From: an uncultured Coriobacteriia bacterium | GTDB lineage: Bacteria > Actinomycetota > Coriobacteriia > Coriobacteriales > QAMH01 | Assembly: GCA_959608885.1 (NCBI GenBank) | Contig: CAUHSG010000017.1 | Location: 1 to 28,166 of the forward strand | DNA: 28,166 nt | Direction: 5' to 3' | Shown here: piece by piece, positions 15,091 to 22,986 of the stretch | Layout: each line of letters starts with the position of its first letter | Position numbering within the stretch: the stretch's first letter is position 1 | The notes under the pieces: generated by a model | Told to the model about the DNA's origin: nothing | The model's database searches: none | What the model saw: only the letters and a program-made list of their open reading frames with translations | Program-made: the position numbers and the translations under genes

Positions 15091-16710
15091 ATGACCAACC
15101 AGCAAGAACACGACGGCGCGGATAAGCACGAGGATTTCTTCAGCACGCCCATCATTCCGGGTCCCGATAATCCCGATCCAGACGGGCTTTTCATCGACGA
15201 GGTGCAGGGTCGCAACAAGCGCCTGCGCCAGCTCATCCAGTTTACGCACTCGTCCACCAAGGCAGCGGCAATCATGCTCCTTGCTGCCATCGTCGCGCTC
15301 ATCGTCGCCAACATGCCGGCGCACGGGCCCTTCCTCGAATTCTGGCATACGGAGGTCTCCATCGGCATCGGTGCCTTCCATGGCGAGATGTCGCTCGCGC
15401 ACATTATCAACGACATCTTCATGGCCGTGTTCTTCTTGCTCGTGGGTCTCGAGATCAAGTACGAGATGACGGCCGGAGAGCTCACCAACATCCGGCAGGC
15501 AATCCTGCCGATTCTCGGCGCCCTGGGCGGCGTGCTCGCGCCCATCGCCATCTACCTGGCGTTCAACGTGACGCATCCCGAGGCGTTCATGGGCTGGGGC
15601 GTGCCGACCGCGACCGACATCGCCTTCGCGCTCGGCATCCTGTCGCTTTTGGGCAGTCGCGTGCCCAACGGCGTGCGCGTGTTCCTCTCGACGCTGGCCG
15701 TCGCGGATGACATCATCGCCATCCTCGTCATCGCCATCTTCTACGGCGAGAGCCCCAACCTGCTCTGGCTAGGTGCCGCGGCGATCGTGTTCGTCGCGCT
15801 CATCGTCATGAACCGCATGCACGTCTACTCGCTCGTGCCATACATCCTCGTGGGATGCGTACTGTGGTTCTGCGTGTTCTCGTCGGGCATCCACTCGACG
15901 ATCGCGGGCGTGCTGCTCGCGTTTGCCATCCCGTCGGGCTCGCGCGTGAACCTCGACAACTTCTTCGACTGGTCCAACAGGCGCCTGCGCATGGCCAATA
16001 GTTTCTACGAGGGTGACGAGACGCCGCTCGTGGCCCAGAAGGACTACATCACCACCGTCTCGAGCCTGAGCAAGATCTCCAAGCAGGCGGTGCCTCCGGC
16101 CACGCGCCTCGAACACAAGCTCTACCCGTGGGTGTACTTCCTCATCCTGCCGCTGTTCGCGCTCACCAACGCCGATGTGGCGGTGACGGGGCTCGACCTT
16201 GCGACGGTCACGTCCTCGCCCGTCGTGCTCGGCGTGTTCTGCGGCCTCGTGTTTGGCAAGCCTATCGGCATCATGCTGTTCAGCTTCATTACGGTGAAGA
16301 CGAAGATCGCGTCGCTGCCCGAGTTCGTGACCTGGAAGCACATGCTGGGTGCGGCCGTGCTCGGGGGCGTCGGCTTCACGATGGCGATTTTCGTTGCGAA
16401 CCTCGCCTATGCGGACGCGACGCTCGTTACCGAGGCGAAGCTTTCGATTCTGGTTGCGTCGACGGTCGCCGGCATCATTGGCTTCGTGCTGCTGTTTCTG
16501 CAGGCTAAGGCCGATCAGAAGCGTGGCATCAGCTACGTCACGATCGTGCCCGATGACGGCAATGTCTCGCATGCGGATGCCGAGATGGGCCGCGACTCCG
16601 AAGAGCTCGTCGATGAGCTCGGTGACGAGGAACTCGCCAAACGCGTGCGCGAGGCGAGCGAGCATGCCGCAGCACCTGGCGAGATCAAGGTCGAGCTCAA
16701 GGGGAAATAG
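15091..16710 (+). CDS. nhaA: Na+/H+ antiporter NhaA
   Basis: Membrane protein of 539 residues that exchanges cytoplasmic Na+ or Li+ for protons and regulates internal pH. NhaA signatures are VFFLLVGLEIKYEMTAGEL, PTATDIAFALGILSLLGSRVP with Asp176, and LAVADDIIAI with the ion-binding pair Asp206-Asp207. FGKPIGIMLF contains the lysine equivalent to Lys300 of the E. coli protein. It is longer than the E. coli form (388): there is a hydrophilic N-terminal extension of about 50 residues, a loop insertion near SGSRVNLDNFFDWSNRR, and an acidic C-terminal tail of about 55 residues. ATG at 15091 follows GAGGAAGCGAGGAG. An upstream extension in the same frame would run back through tRNA-Leu and is not real. 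Confidence 0.94.
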   Translation: MTNQQEHDGADKHEDFFSTPIIPGPDNPDPDGLFIDEVQGRNKRLRQLIQFTHSSTKAAAIMLLAAIVALIVANMPAHGPFLEFWHTEVSIGIGAFHGEMSLAHIINDIFMAVFFLLVGLEIKYEMTAGELTNIRQAILPILGALGGVLAPIAIYLAFNVTHPEAFMGWGVPTATDIAFALGILSLLGSRVPNGVRVFLSTLAVADDIIAILVIAIFYGESPNLLWLGAAAIVFVALIVMNRMHVYSLVPYILVGCVLWFCVFSSGIHSTIAGVLLAFAIPSGSRVNLDNFFDWSNRRLRMANSFYEGDETPLVAQKDYITTVSSLSKISKQAVPPATRLEHKLYPWVYFLILPLFALTNADVAVTGLDLATVTSSPVVLGVFCGLVFGKPIGIMLFSFITVKTKIASLPEFVTWKHMLGAAVLGGVGFTMAIFVANLAYADATLVTEAKLSILVASTVAGIIGFVLLFLQAKADQKRGISYVTIVPDDGNVSHADAEMGRDSEELVDELGDEELAKRVREASEHAAAPGEIKVELKGK

Positions 16711-16839
16711 GGCATATCGCCGCAGGGTCTTGTGCCCTATCTCACGGGTCGCGGATCGTTTCTTTCGGTTTGTGCACAAGCATGCAACAGCAACTTGTCA
16801 AGACTGTTTCTTTTGACGTGCGCCGTGTATAGTACGTAG

Positions 16840-17037
16840 TGCTTCATCCTCTGACCGGCTTATTGCGATGGACCGATGGCAATTCTATGGGATCCCGAGA
16901 TCTTGGGTCGGAAAGGTATCCCTCGTTACGACGGTGGGGAAGCTGGAACGCCCAGTGTGGGAGCCCACCTTATAGGGTGGGTTCATCCTACCGGCGGGGG
17001 ATGGGGTGACAAAGGGGCTGCTTCGGCAGCCTCTTTT
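16840..17037 (+). ncRNA. Candidate structured non-coding RNA with its own terminator
   Basis: No convincing protein lies between nhaA and 17203. CATCCTC (16845-16851) pairs with GGGGATG (16997-17003), and CCGG at 16855 pairs with CCGG at 16991, closing a long domain. Inside are TTGC/GCAA (16863/16879), GGGAT/ATCCC (16889/16918) around CCC/GGG, CTGG/CCAG (16943/16952) and CCCACC/GGTGGG (16964/16976). A strong terminator follows at 17014-17037: GGGGCTGC-TTCG-GCAGCCTC, then TTTT. A -10-like TATAGT lies at 16828-16833. The compact multi-hairpin plan with a terminator suggests a stand-alone RNA or a riboswitch with early termination. I could not match it to a known family. Confidence 0.55.
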
Positions 17038-17063
17038 GCGTTGCGCGGATATGCGGACTCCTG

Positions 17064-17092
17064 CTGACTTTATAGCTCGCAACGTATAGAAT
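17064..17092 (+). promoter_or_regulatory. Promoter of the MoaE-like gene
   Basis: CTGACT (17064-17069) and TAGAAT (17087-17092) are 17 bp apart. Transcription would begin near 17099, so both palindromes that follow would be in the leader of the MoaE-like mRNA. Confidence 0.45.
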
Positions 17093-17103
17093 CGTTGAAA
17101 ACG

Positions 17104-17134
17104 ATGAGACGGTGTCTCTGAGCGACTGTCTCAT
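17104..17134. repeat. TGAGAC palindrome, copy A2
   Basis: ATGAGACGGTGTCTC and GAGCGACTGTCTCAT pair around a central T-G. The outer arms match A1 while the centre (CTC/GAG instead of GGTC/GACC) differs but still pairs. Confidence 0.65.
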
Positions 17135-17154
17135 TTCAGATGATATCAGCGAAA

Positions 17155-17187
17155 AATGAGACAAATGACCTGTCCATTTGTCTCATT
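17155..17187. repeat. TGAGAC palindrome, copy B2
   Basis: It begins AATGAGACAAATGACCTGTC and is nearly identical to B1 over 33 bp. It ends 15 bp before the start codon at 17203, just before GAGGAGG. Confidence 0.75.
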
Positions 17188-17202
17188 TGCGAGGAGGAAG
17201 CG

Positions 17203-17595
17203 ATGAAGGAATCACCGTCCATGGACCAGTGGCTTGCCGAGGCCAAGGCAGACGAGAGCGCCCCGCGTTGCGGCATGTACCTTGCCCACAACGGCACGGT
17301 GCGCGAGTTGCCCAAGAAGCTCGTGCGCGAGGGTGTCGATGACGGCACCAAGGTCACGGGCATGAACTTTGGCTATGATGCCGACGCCGTCGAGGCCGTG
17401 CGCCAGGAGGCGCTTACCTGGCCGGGCATCGAGTACGTGCGTGTGTGGCTCAACGAGGGTACGCTCGCGGTGGGTGACGACATCATGTACGTGCTCATCG
17501 GCGGCGATATTCGCCCCAACGTGATCGATGCGCTTCAGAAGCTCGTGGGTAGGATCAAGAACGAGATGGTGCAGGAAGTCGAAATTGCCGAGTAG
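17203..17595 (+). CDS. MoaE-like protein with altered catalytic residues
   Basis: Protein of 130 residues similar to MoaE, the large subunit of molybdopterin synthase. The alignment is clearest in the second half: WPGIEYVRVWLNEGTLAVGD corresponds to the MoaE stretch ending IHRIGELWPGD, and DIMYVLIGGDIRPNVIDALQ to EIVFVGVTSAHRSSAFEA. The His-Arg pairs of MoaE are thus replaced by LN and DIR. In the C-terminal WKRE region this protein reads VQEVE, so the equivalent of Lys126 is missing, while RIKNE keeps a lysine at the Lys119 position. It may be a divergent enzyme or a repurposed homologue. No moaD or other moa gene is present. The ATG follows a strong GAGGAGG and the leader holds two palindromes. 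Confidence 0.7.
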   Translation: MKESPSMDQWLAEAKADESAPRCGMYLAHNGTVRELPKKLVREGVDDGTKVTGMNFGYDADAVEAVRQEALTWPGIEYVRVWLNEGTLAVGDDIMYVLIGGDIRPNVIDALQKLVGRIKNEMVQEVEIAE

Positions 17596-17651
17596 GCATG
17601 CGATGCGTGCCGTTGCGCAGGTAACATATTGACTTTGCCGTAATGTTTTTC

Positions 17652-17680
17652 TTGTGACCCGAATCTAATTATTCTAGAAT
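17652..17680 (+). promoter_or_regulatory. Promoter and leader of the cold-shock gene
   Basis: TTGTGA (17652-17657) and TAGAAT (17675-17680) are 17 bp apart. The leader to the start codon is about 97 nt, with small GC hairpins such as CCGGGC/GCCCGG (near 17719-17735) and GCCCC-TAAC-GGGGC. Long structured leaders are typical of temperature-controlled csp genes. Confidence 0.55.
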
Positions 17681-17783
17681 GTGGATAACGTGATTGGCAC
17701 GTTGTTTTAGCGCTCGTCCGGGCTTGGCCGCCCGGCTTGCGTGTATTGGAGCCCCTAACGGGGCCAAACGAAAGGCGTTTCAA

Positions 17784-17987
17784 ATGGCTGAAGGTACGGT
17801 TAAGTGGTTCAACCCCGACAAGGGCTACGGCTTCATCTCTCGTGAGGATGGCGACGACCTGTTCGTGCATTTCTCCGAGATCCAGATGGATGGCTTCAAG
17901 ACCCTCGACGAGGGCGATAAGGTCAACTTCGAGGTGACGACGGGCCAGAACGGCAAGCTGCAGGCAAGCAACGTGACCAAGGCCTAG
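17784..17987 (+). CDS. Cold-shock protein (CspA family)
   Basis: Single-domain RNA/DNA chaperone of 67 residues, the standard Csp length. It shows GTVKWFNPDKGYGFISRED with the RNP1 motif KGYGFI, and DLFVHFSEI with RNP2. These aromatic residues bind single-stranded nucleic acid. The ATG follows AAAGG. It is monocistronic, with a clear promoter, a leader of about 97 nt and a strong terminator. Confidence 0.96.
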   Translation: MAEGTVKWFNPDKGYGFISREDGDDLFVHFSEIQMDGFKTLDEGDKVNFEVTTGQNGKLQASNVTKA

Positions 17988-18013
17988 TCGGTACCCATAA
18001 ACTGACGCCTAAA

Positions 18014-18040
18014 GGGCTCCGCGAAAGCGGGGCCCTTTTT
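18014..18040 (+). terminator. Intrinsic terminator of the cold-shock gene
   Basis: GGGCTCCGC and GCGGGGCCC pair (one wobble) with a GAAA tetraloop, followed by TTTTT. Confidence 0.9.
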
Positions 18041-18058
18041 GTTTGGAGCGCGTGCTGG

Positions 18059-19174
18059 CTAGTAGTCGTTGGCGGCGGGGGAGTCCATCCACGCACGTTC
18101 GAAGGCCGCGTACTCTCCGGCGACAATCGCTTCGCGGGCGCGGCGCATGAGGTCAAGCAGGAAGTGCAGGTTGTGGATGGTGAGCAGGATGCCGCCGAGC
18201 ATCTCGTCCATCTTGACGAGGTGACGAATGTAGGCACGCGTATGCTCGCGGCACACCGGGCACGTGCACTGCTCGTCGAGCGGCCCGAAGTCACGCGCAT
18301 ACTTGGCATTGCGCATGTTCATGCGGCCCGTGCTCGAAAACGCTGTGCCCATGCGCGCCGTGCGCGTGGGCAAAACGCAGTCGAACATGTCGACGCCGAG
18401 GGCCACCGCGCGCACGAGGGTGGTGGGGTTACCCACGCCCATGAGGTAACGCGGCTTATGCGCAGGCAACGCCGCGGTCACGTTGCCGAGCTGGGCGAGC
18501 ATGAGCTCATGGTCCTCGCCCACCGAATAGCCGCCGATGCCGTAGCCCGGCAGGTCGAGCTCGCTTACGCGCTGGGCACTCTCGAGGCGCAGATCCTCGA
18601 AGACGCCGCCTTGCACGATGCCGAATAGCGCCTGGTCCTCGCGCGTGTGCGCTGCCTTGCAACGCGCGGCCCAGTTGGCGCTGCGCTCGACGGCGGCTGC
18701 GACCTCTTCCTTGGTGGCGGGATAATGCGTGCACTGGTCGAGCTGCATGATGATGTCCGCGCCGATGGCTTCCTGAACGCGCATGTTGTCCTCGGGCGTC
18801 CAGCGGTGCTTGGAACCGTCCACGATGGAGCGGAAGTTCACGCCATCGGCATCGAGCTCAAGCGTATCGGCGAGCGAGAAGATCTGGAAGCCGCCGCTGT
18901 CGGTGAGCACGGGGTGGTCCCAGTGCATAAACCCGTGGATGCCGCCGGCTTCGCGGATGATGTCGATGCCGGGTCGCAGGTAGAGGTGGTAGGTGTTAGC
19001 GAGGATGATCTGCGCGTGCAAGCTTTCGAGCTGGGCATTGACGATGCCCTTGACGGTGGCTTGCGTGCCCACGGGCATGAAGATCGGCGTCTCGATGTCG
19101 CCATGTGGCGTATGCAGGCGGCCCAATCGCGCCGCGCATCCGGGATCAGTCGTTATCAGATCGTATTCGAACAC
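18059..19174 (-). CDS. tgt: tRNA-guanine transglycosylase
   Basis: Protein of 371 residues, the usual bacterial length. It exchanges guanine-34 of GUN-anticodon tRNAs for preQ1, an early step of queuosine formation. The active site is visible: VLTDSGGFQIFSL with the nucleophile region, GIGGYSVGE, and MFDCVLPTRTARMG with catalytic Asp. The zinc site is CTCPVCREHTRAYIRH with a later His in TIHNLHFLL. The start is GTG, preceded by AAGGAG eight bases away. It lies 72 nt after queA on the same strand, so the two form a queuosine operon. Confidence 0.96.
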   Translation of the reverse strand: MFEYDLITTDPGCAARLGRLHTPHGDIETPIFMPVGTQATVKGIVNAQLESLHAQIILANTYHLYLRPGIDIIREAGGIHGFMHWDHPVLTDSGGFQIFSLADTLELDADGVNFRSIVDGSKHRWTPEDNMRVQEAIGADIIMQLDQCTHYPATKEEVAAAVERSANWAARCKAAHTREDQALFGIVQGGVFEDLRLESAQRVSELDLPGYGIGGYSVGEDHELMLAQLGNVTAALPAHKPRYLMGVGNPTTLVRAVALGVDMFDCVLPTRTARMGTAFSSTGRMNMRNAKYARDFGPLDEQCTCPVCREHTRAYIRHLVKMDEMLGGILLTIHNLHFLLDLMRRAREAIVAGEYAAFERAWMDSPAANDY

Positions 19175-19246
19175 GTGTGACTCCTTATTAGCGCTATATC
19201 ACGTTGCATTGCAGGACGTGGAGAGGGGCGTCGCCTCATTCGGCAT

Positions 19247-20308
19247 TTACAGTAACAGCATCGCATCGCCGAAGCTGAAGAAGCGATAACCCTCGGCCTT
19301 GGCGGTCTCGTAGGCAGCCATGATCGTATCGCACCCCGAGAACGCGCTCACGAGCATCATGAGCGTGCTCTTGGGCACGTGGAAGTTGGTGATGATGCCA
19401 TCGCACACCCGAAACTCGTAACCGGGCAGGATGTAGAGGTTGGTTGCCGCGCGCGTGCAGGGCGCGAGCGCTCCGCTGGCTGCGGCGCTTTCGAGCGAAC
19501 GCACGGACGTGGTGCCGACGGCGAAGACGCGCCCGCCGTTTGCCTTGGTCTGCTCGATGGCCTCGACCGTCGCCGCGGGCACCGTGTAGAGCTCGGTGTG
19601 CATCTCGTGGTCGAGCGGATCGCTCTCGCTCACGATGCGGAAGGTGTCGAGCCCGACTTCGAGGTCGACGTAGGCAATGTTCACGCCCGCGTCGCGCAGC
19701 TGGTCGAGGAGCTCGGGCGTGAAGTGCAGACCGGCCGTGGGCGCTGCGGCGCTGCGCTCGTTGCGCGCGTACACCGTCTGGTACAGCTCCTCGTCGCCAG
19801 CGTAGCCCTTGATGTAGGGCGGCAGCGGCGTGTGGCCCACGAGGTGGATGGCCGCGTCCACGCTCGTGGAGCCGGGTGCGGTGAAGCGCACCGAACGCGA
19901 ACCGTTGGCCGGATCGATGGAGAGCACCTCGCCCTCCAGCACGACCGCACCCTCGTGCTCGTATTCGACATGCGCGCCGGGCTTGAGGCGCTTGCCGGGC
20001 TTGACGAGGCAATTCCACGTTTGCTCATCATCGGTATCTGGCGCGCCCTCGACCTTGTCGAGCAAAAGCGTCTCGACCGCGCCGCCCGTACCCTGCTTGT
20101 GACCGAGCAGGCGCGCCGGCAGGACGCGCGTCTCGTTGACAACGAGCAGGTCTCCCGCGCGCAGGTACTCGCCGATCTCGCGAAAGACGCGATGCTCGAG
20201 GCTTCCGTCACGGCGCACGACCATGAGCTTGCAGGAGTCGCGCGGTATGGCGGGCTCTTGAGCTATGAACTTTTCGGGCAATTCGTAATCAAAATCTTCG
20301 GTCTTCAT
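19247..20308 (-). CDS. queA: S-adenosylmethionine:tRNA ribosyltransferase-isomerase
   Basis: Protein of 353 residues that transfers the ribosyl group of SAM to preQ1-tRNA, giving epoxyqueuosine-tRNA. Family features are FDYELPEKFIAQEP at the start, RDSCKLMVV, NETRVLPARLLG, ERSAAAPTAGLHFTPELL and the C-terminal KSTLMMLVSAFSG. The ATG at 20308 follows GAGGAG; a TTG one codon earlier is also open. It is first in the operon with tgt. The 87-bp divergent gap to the small membrane gene holds an AT-rich segment (AAAATATACTAG) that could serve promoters both ways. Confidence 0.96.
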   Translation of the reverse strand: MKTEDFDYELPEKFIAQEPAIPRDSCKLMVVRRDGSLEHRVFREIGEYLRAGDLLVVNETRVLPARLLGHKQGTGGAVETLLLDKVEGAPDTDDEQTWNCLVKPGKRLKPGAHVEYEHEGAVVLEGEVLSIDPANGSRSVRFTAPGSTSVDAAIHLVGHTPLPPYIKGYAGDEELYQTVYARNERSAAAPTAGLHFTPELLDQLRDAGVNIAYVDLEVGLDTFRIVSESDPLDHEMHTELYTVPAATVEAIEQTKANGGRVFAVGTTSVRSLESAAASGALAPCTRAATNLYILPGYEFRVCDGIITNFHVPKSTLMMLVSAFSGCDTIMAAYETAKAEGYRFFSFGDAMLLL

Positions 20309-20395
20309 CAAGGCTCCTCATTTGCGTGCAAAATATACTAGCATTCGCATGAGATAAAAATCGATGGCAGCGCATGGCGCAGGTTGGAGTTGTAC

Positions 20396-20815
20396 GTGAA
20401 GGTCCTGGGAAAGATTCTCAAGGGAGTATTCATCGTCATATCGGTCATTTGCATCGCGTTCTCCGCGTTCTTCGTCTATGCGGCGGTGAGCGGGAACACC
20501 GGTCCCATCGACAGGATCGAGCGCGGGCTTTCGACGTTTGCGCATGTCGCGGGCGTGAGCACGCCTGCCGGTTCGACGAGTACCGTCGGCATGCTCACGA
20601 AGGACTTCGGCCTCTCGACGAGTCAGGCGGCGACCGTCATCGACATCGCCGACCAGCTTGGTGTCGACACCGACGACCCGGCAGCCGTGAGCGGTTTCGT
20701 GGCCAAGAACATCGGCAACAAGGAGGAGATTCAGGACATCGCCGCCATGTACCAGGCGGGCGAGATTTCGGAGTCCCAGGCGAAGTCCATGCTCAAGGGA
20801 ATAGTCAATGTCTAG
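20396..20815 (+). CDS. Small membrane-anchored protein of unknown function
   Basis: Protein of 139 residues that I do not recognise. After VKVLGKILKG comes one membrane helix at about 10-32 (VFIVISVICIAFSAFFVYAA), then a soluble outer domain rich in Ser, Thr, Ala and Gly with predicted helices (STSQAATVIDIADQLGVDTD, IQDIAAMYQAGEISESQAKS). I chose GTG at 20396 because GGAG lies six bases before it; a TTG four codons earlier is possible. Its 3' end overlaps queH by eight bases, so the two are cotranscribed, but nothing in the sequence ties it to queuosine. Confidence 0.65.
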   Translation: MKVLGKILKGVFIVISVICIAFSAFFVYAAVSGNTGPIDRIERGLSTFAHVAGVSTPAGSTSTVGMLTKDFGLSTSQAATVIDIADQLGVDTDDPAAVSGFVAKNIGNKEEIQDIAAMYQAGEISESQAKSMLKGIVNV

Positions 20816-21473
20816 CGAAGATGTCGGACGCGCCGGTCGCATGCTCCTGCATGCCTGCTGCGGCCCCTGCTCGCTCGAGCCGACGCGCATCTTTGCCGAC
20901 GAGGGCATCGACTTCGCGGTTTACTATGCCAATTCGAATATCTTTCCGCCCGAGGAATACGAGCGCCGCCTCGCCACGTTGATTGAGCACGTGAGCGAGC
21001 CACGGGGAATCGAGCTCGTCGAGGGTGACTACGATCCGGAAGCCTGGGAGTGCGAGGTCGCCGTACATGGCACCGACCGCGAAGCACGTTGCCGGGCCTG
21101 CTACCGCCTGCGCTTCGAGGAAACGGCCCGCGTGGCCGAGGAGCGCGGCTTCGACACGATCTCGTCGACGCTATCCATCAGCCCCTACCAGCTCACGGAT
21201 GTCATTTGCGAGGAGCTCGAGGCGGCTGCCGAGCGTCATGGGCTGAAGGCCGATGCACGTGACTTTCGCGACCGTTACCAGGAGGCGACGCGCGTGAGCC
21301 GGGAGAAGGGCATGTATCGCCAGAATTACTGCGGGTGCCGGTTCTCGATTGCCGAAGCCGAGGAGCAGCGCAGGGCCGCCAAGGCGCGTCGTGCCGAGAG
21401 GAAGCGCCTGCGCACGGTCGCGCGGTTGCGGCTTGCCGCCGAGGGCGCGGAAGTTCCCGGCTGGACACGTTAG
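20808..21473 (+). CDS. queH: Epoxyqueuosine reductase QueH
   Basis: Protein of 221 residues. QueH (formerly DUF208) reduces epoxyqueuosine in tRNA to queuosine and replaces QueG. Its diagnostic cysteines are visible: LLHACCGPCSLEPTR with Cys17, Cys18 and Cys21, then CRACYRLRFEETAR and YCGCRFSIAEAE, which supply metal-cluster and redox ligands. SSTLSISPYQ and YRQNYCGC are also typical. It completes a local queuosine set with queA and tgt, which lie divergently. The reading frame overlaps the preceding gene by eight bases; AAGGGAA precedes the ATG. The C-terminal 35 residues are very basic. Confidence 0.94.
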   Translation: MSSEDVGRAGRMLLHACCGPCSLEPTRIFADEGIDFAVYYANSNIFPPEEYERRLATLIEHVSEPRGIELVEGDYDPEAWECEVAVHGTDREARCRACYRLRFEETARVAEERGFDTISSTLSISPYQLTDVICEELEAAAERHGLKADARDFRDRYQEATRVSREKGMYRQNYCGCRFSIAEAEEQRRAAKARRAERKRLRTVARLRLAAEGAEVPGWTR

Positions 21474-21517
21474 ATGGGCGTTCGACCCCTTGTCTGGTCG
21501 CGGGGAAACGGCAGAGC

Positions 21518-22690
21518 CTACATCGGGAGCCTGAGCTTGTCGTAGCGCTTGAGTATGCAGCTGAGGAGCGCTGCGGCAAAGGCGATGGCGGCCATGACGA
21601 AGAAGACGGGTGTGAGTCCCACGGCATCGCCCGCCATCCCCAGCAGCGGCTCGACCACGCCGCCGATGCACACCGTCACGCCGTACGATAGGCCCGAGGC
21701 CATGCCGAGGTGCAGTGGGATGTAGTCCATGCCGAGCGCGATCGTCGAGGGATGAAAGAGGCTCGAGGACATCGAGAGGAACATCGCGATGGCGATGGCG
21801 AGGACGACGTTGCCACTCAGACCGTAGGCGACGAGACCGACGCCAAGCGCGATGCAGCAGACGATCGCGAGGCGTATCGCGCCGAACCTTTCGGCGACCT
21901 TGCCCGATACGGCGGTTGCGACGGCACCGAATATGGCGAACGCCGAGAGCACCATCGAGCTCGCCGCGTCGCCTTGGTCGAGATTGGCGACGAGGAAGAG
22001 CGGGACGAAGGCGAGCAAGCCGTAGCTTACGATGGACTTGAGCGAGAGCACGCCCATGACGATGACGAAAAGCCCCCAATGCTCGCGCTGTCCGGGCTCG
22101 ATGACGGGATTATCCCGCGAGGTGCCGAGTGTTGTGAAGCGCCCGTTGAAAGCGAGCAACACGAGCGCGCAGGGAAGCGCGGGAACGAGGAAGACCCAGG
22201 TGCCGGTGAGGCCGAAGAGACCGACGAAAGTAGCGCACAGCAGCGGTCCGACGAAGAAGCCGATGTTGCCGCCGACGGCGAAGATCGACATGCCGGTGCC
22301 CTTGTGCTCGCCTGCCGCGAGGTTTGCGAGACGTCCGCCCTCGGGGTGCACGAGCGCGATGCCGATGCCGCTCACCATCGCCGAGGTGAGCACGAGCCAG
22401 TAGTTGCCCACGAAGCCGATGGCCGCCATGCCGAAGCCGGCGAGGAATACGCCGAGTGCCATGAACCACGGGCAGGGGTGGCGATCGCCGAGCCAGCCGA
22501 AGAGTGGCTGGATGATGCCGGAGGCGATGTTGGAGGCGAAGAGCAACATCGTGGCCTCGAGGTAGCTGTAGCCGGCGCCGACGACGAGGAAGGGTAGGAT
22601 GGCCGAGAGCGCCCCCTGGTTGATGTCGGCGCAGAGGTGGGCGACCATCGTGAGATAGTTCGCGAGCTTGTCGCCTTGCGTGCGGGACAT
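21518..22690 (-). CDS. MFS exporter of the fosmidomycin-resistance (Fsr) type
   Basis: Major facilitator of 390 residues with twelve hydrophobic segments. It resembles Fsr-type drug exporters: the early LCADINQGALSAILPFLV, the GWLGDRHP loop after helix 2, and IALVHPEGGRLANLA, where Fsr has HPEG. The second half has FHPSTIALGMDYIPLHLGMA, repeating the His-Pro motif. The substrate is unknown and resistance is not implied. The ATG lies 11 nt after the small gene at 22702, so the two form an operon. It converges on queH. Confidence 0.85.
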   Translation of the reverse strand: MSRTQGDKLANYLTMVAHLCADINQGALSAILPFLVVGAGYSYLEATMLLFASNIASGIIQPLFGWLGDRHPCPWFMALGVFLAGFGMAAIGFVGNYWLVLTSAMVSGIGIALVHPEGGRLANLAAGEHKGTGMSIFAVGGNIGFFVGPLLCATFVGLFGLTGTWVFLVPALPCALVLLAFNGRFTTLGTSRDNPVIEPGQREHWGLFVIVMGVLSLKSIVSYGLLAFVPLFLVANLDQGDAASSMVLSAFAIFGAVATAVSGKVAERFGAIRLAIVCCIALGVGLVAYGLSGNVVLAIAIAMFLSMSSSLFHPSTIALGMDYIPLHLGMASGLSYGVTVCIGGVVEPLLGMAGDAVGLTPVFFVMAAIAFAAALLSCILKRYDKLRLPM

Positions 22691-22701
22691 GCGTCGGGTC
22701 C

Positions 22702-22986
22702 TTAGGCGGGGTCGGCGGAATTGAGGCGCAGCGCGCAGGCCTGCAGTTCGTTGGCGAGCGCGGGCGTGATGGGCTCGGAGAGCTCGTTGCCAGCTTGCAG
22801 TGCCTCGTCGAGCACGAGCATGCGGCGCACGAAGGCCTCGTTCTCGGCGTCGAACATGCGCAGGCGACGTGCGGCTTCGAGACCGGCGTCGATGTCGTTA
22901 GATTGCGCGACGCGGCGCAGGTGCAGGATGACGAGGTTGACCGAGCCGTGAAAGCGGCGCTCTATGGGGACTTCGGTCTGCGGCAT
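22702..22986 (-). CDS. Small conserved-looking hypothetical protein upstream of the MFS gene
   Basis: Soluble protein of 94 residues, mostly predicted helix: EVPIERRFHGSVNLVILHLR, AGLEAARRLRMFDAENEAF, VRRMLVLDEALQAGNELSEP and an Ala/Leu-rich tail. I do not recognise it. AAGGAG precedes the ATG at good spacing. The frame stays open upstream to an ATG at 23148, which would add 54 residues and cross the hairpin at 23055-23121, but that start lacks a ribosome site. It is followed 11 nt later by the MFS gene. Confidence 0.6.
   Translation of the reverse strand: MPQTEVPIERRFHGSVNLVILHLRRVAQSNDIDAGLEAARRLRMFDAENEAFVRRMLVLDEALQAGNELSEPITPALANELQACALRLNSADPA

Noticed and set aside
16840..17037. Assigning the RNA candidate to 6S RNA, SRP RNA, or a molybdenum-cofactor riboswitch
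   Set aside because: I could not find the defining sequence motifs of any of these; proximity to a MoaE-like gene alone is not enough.
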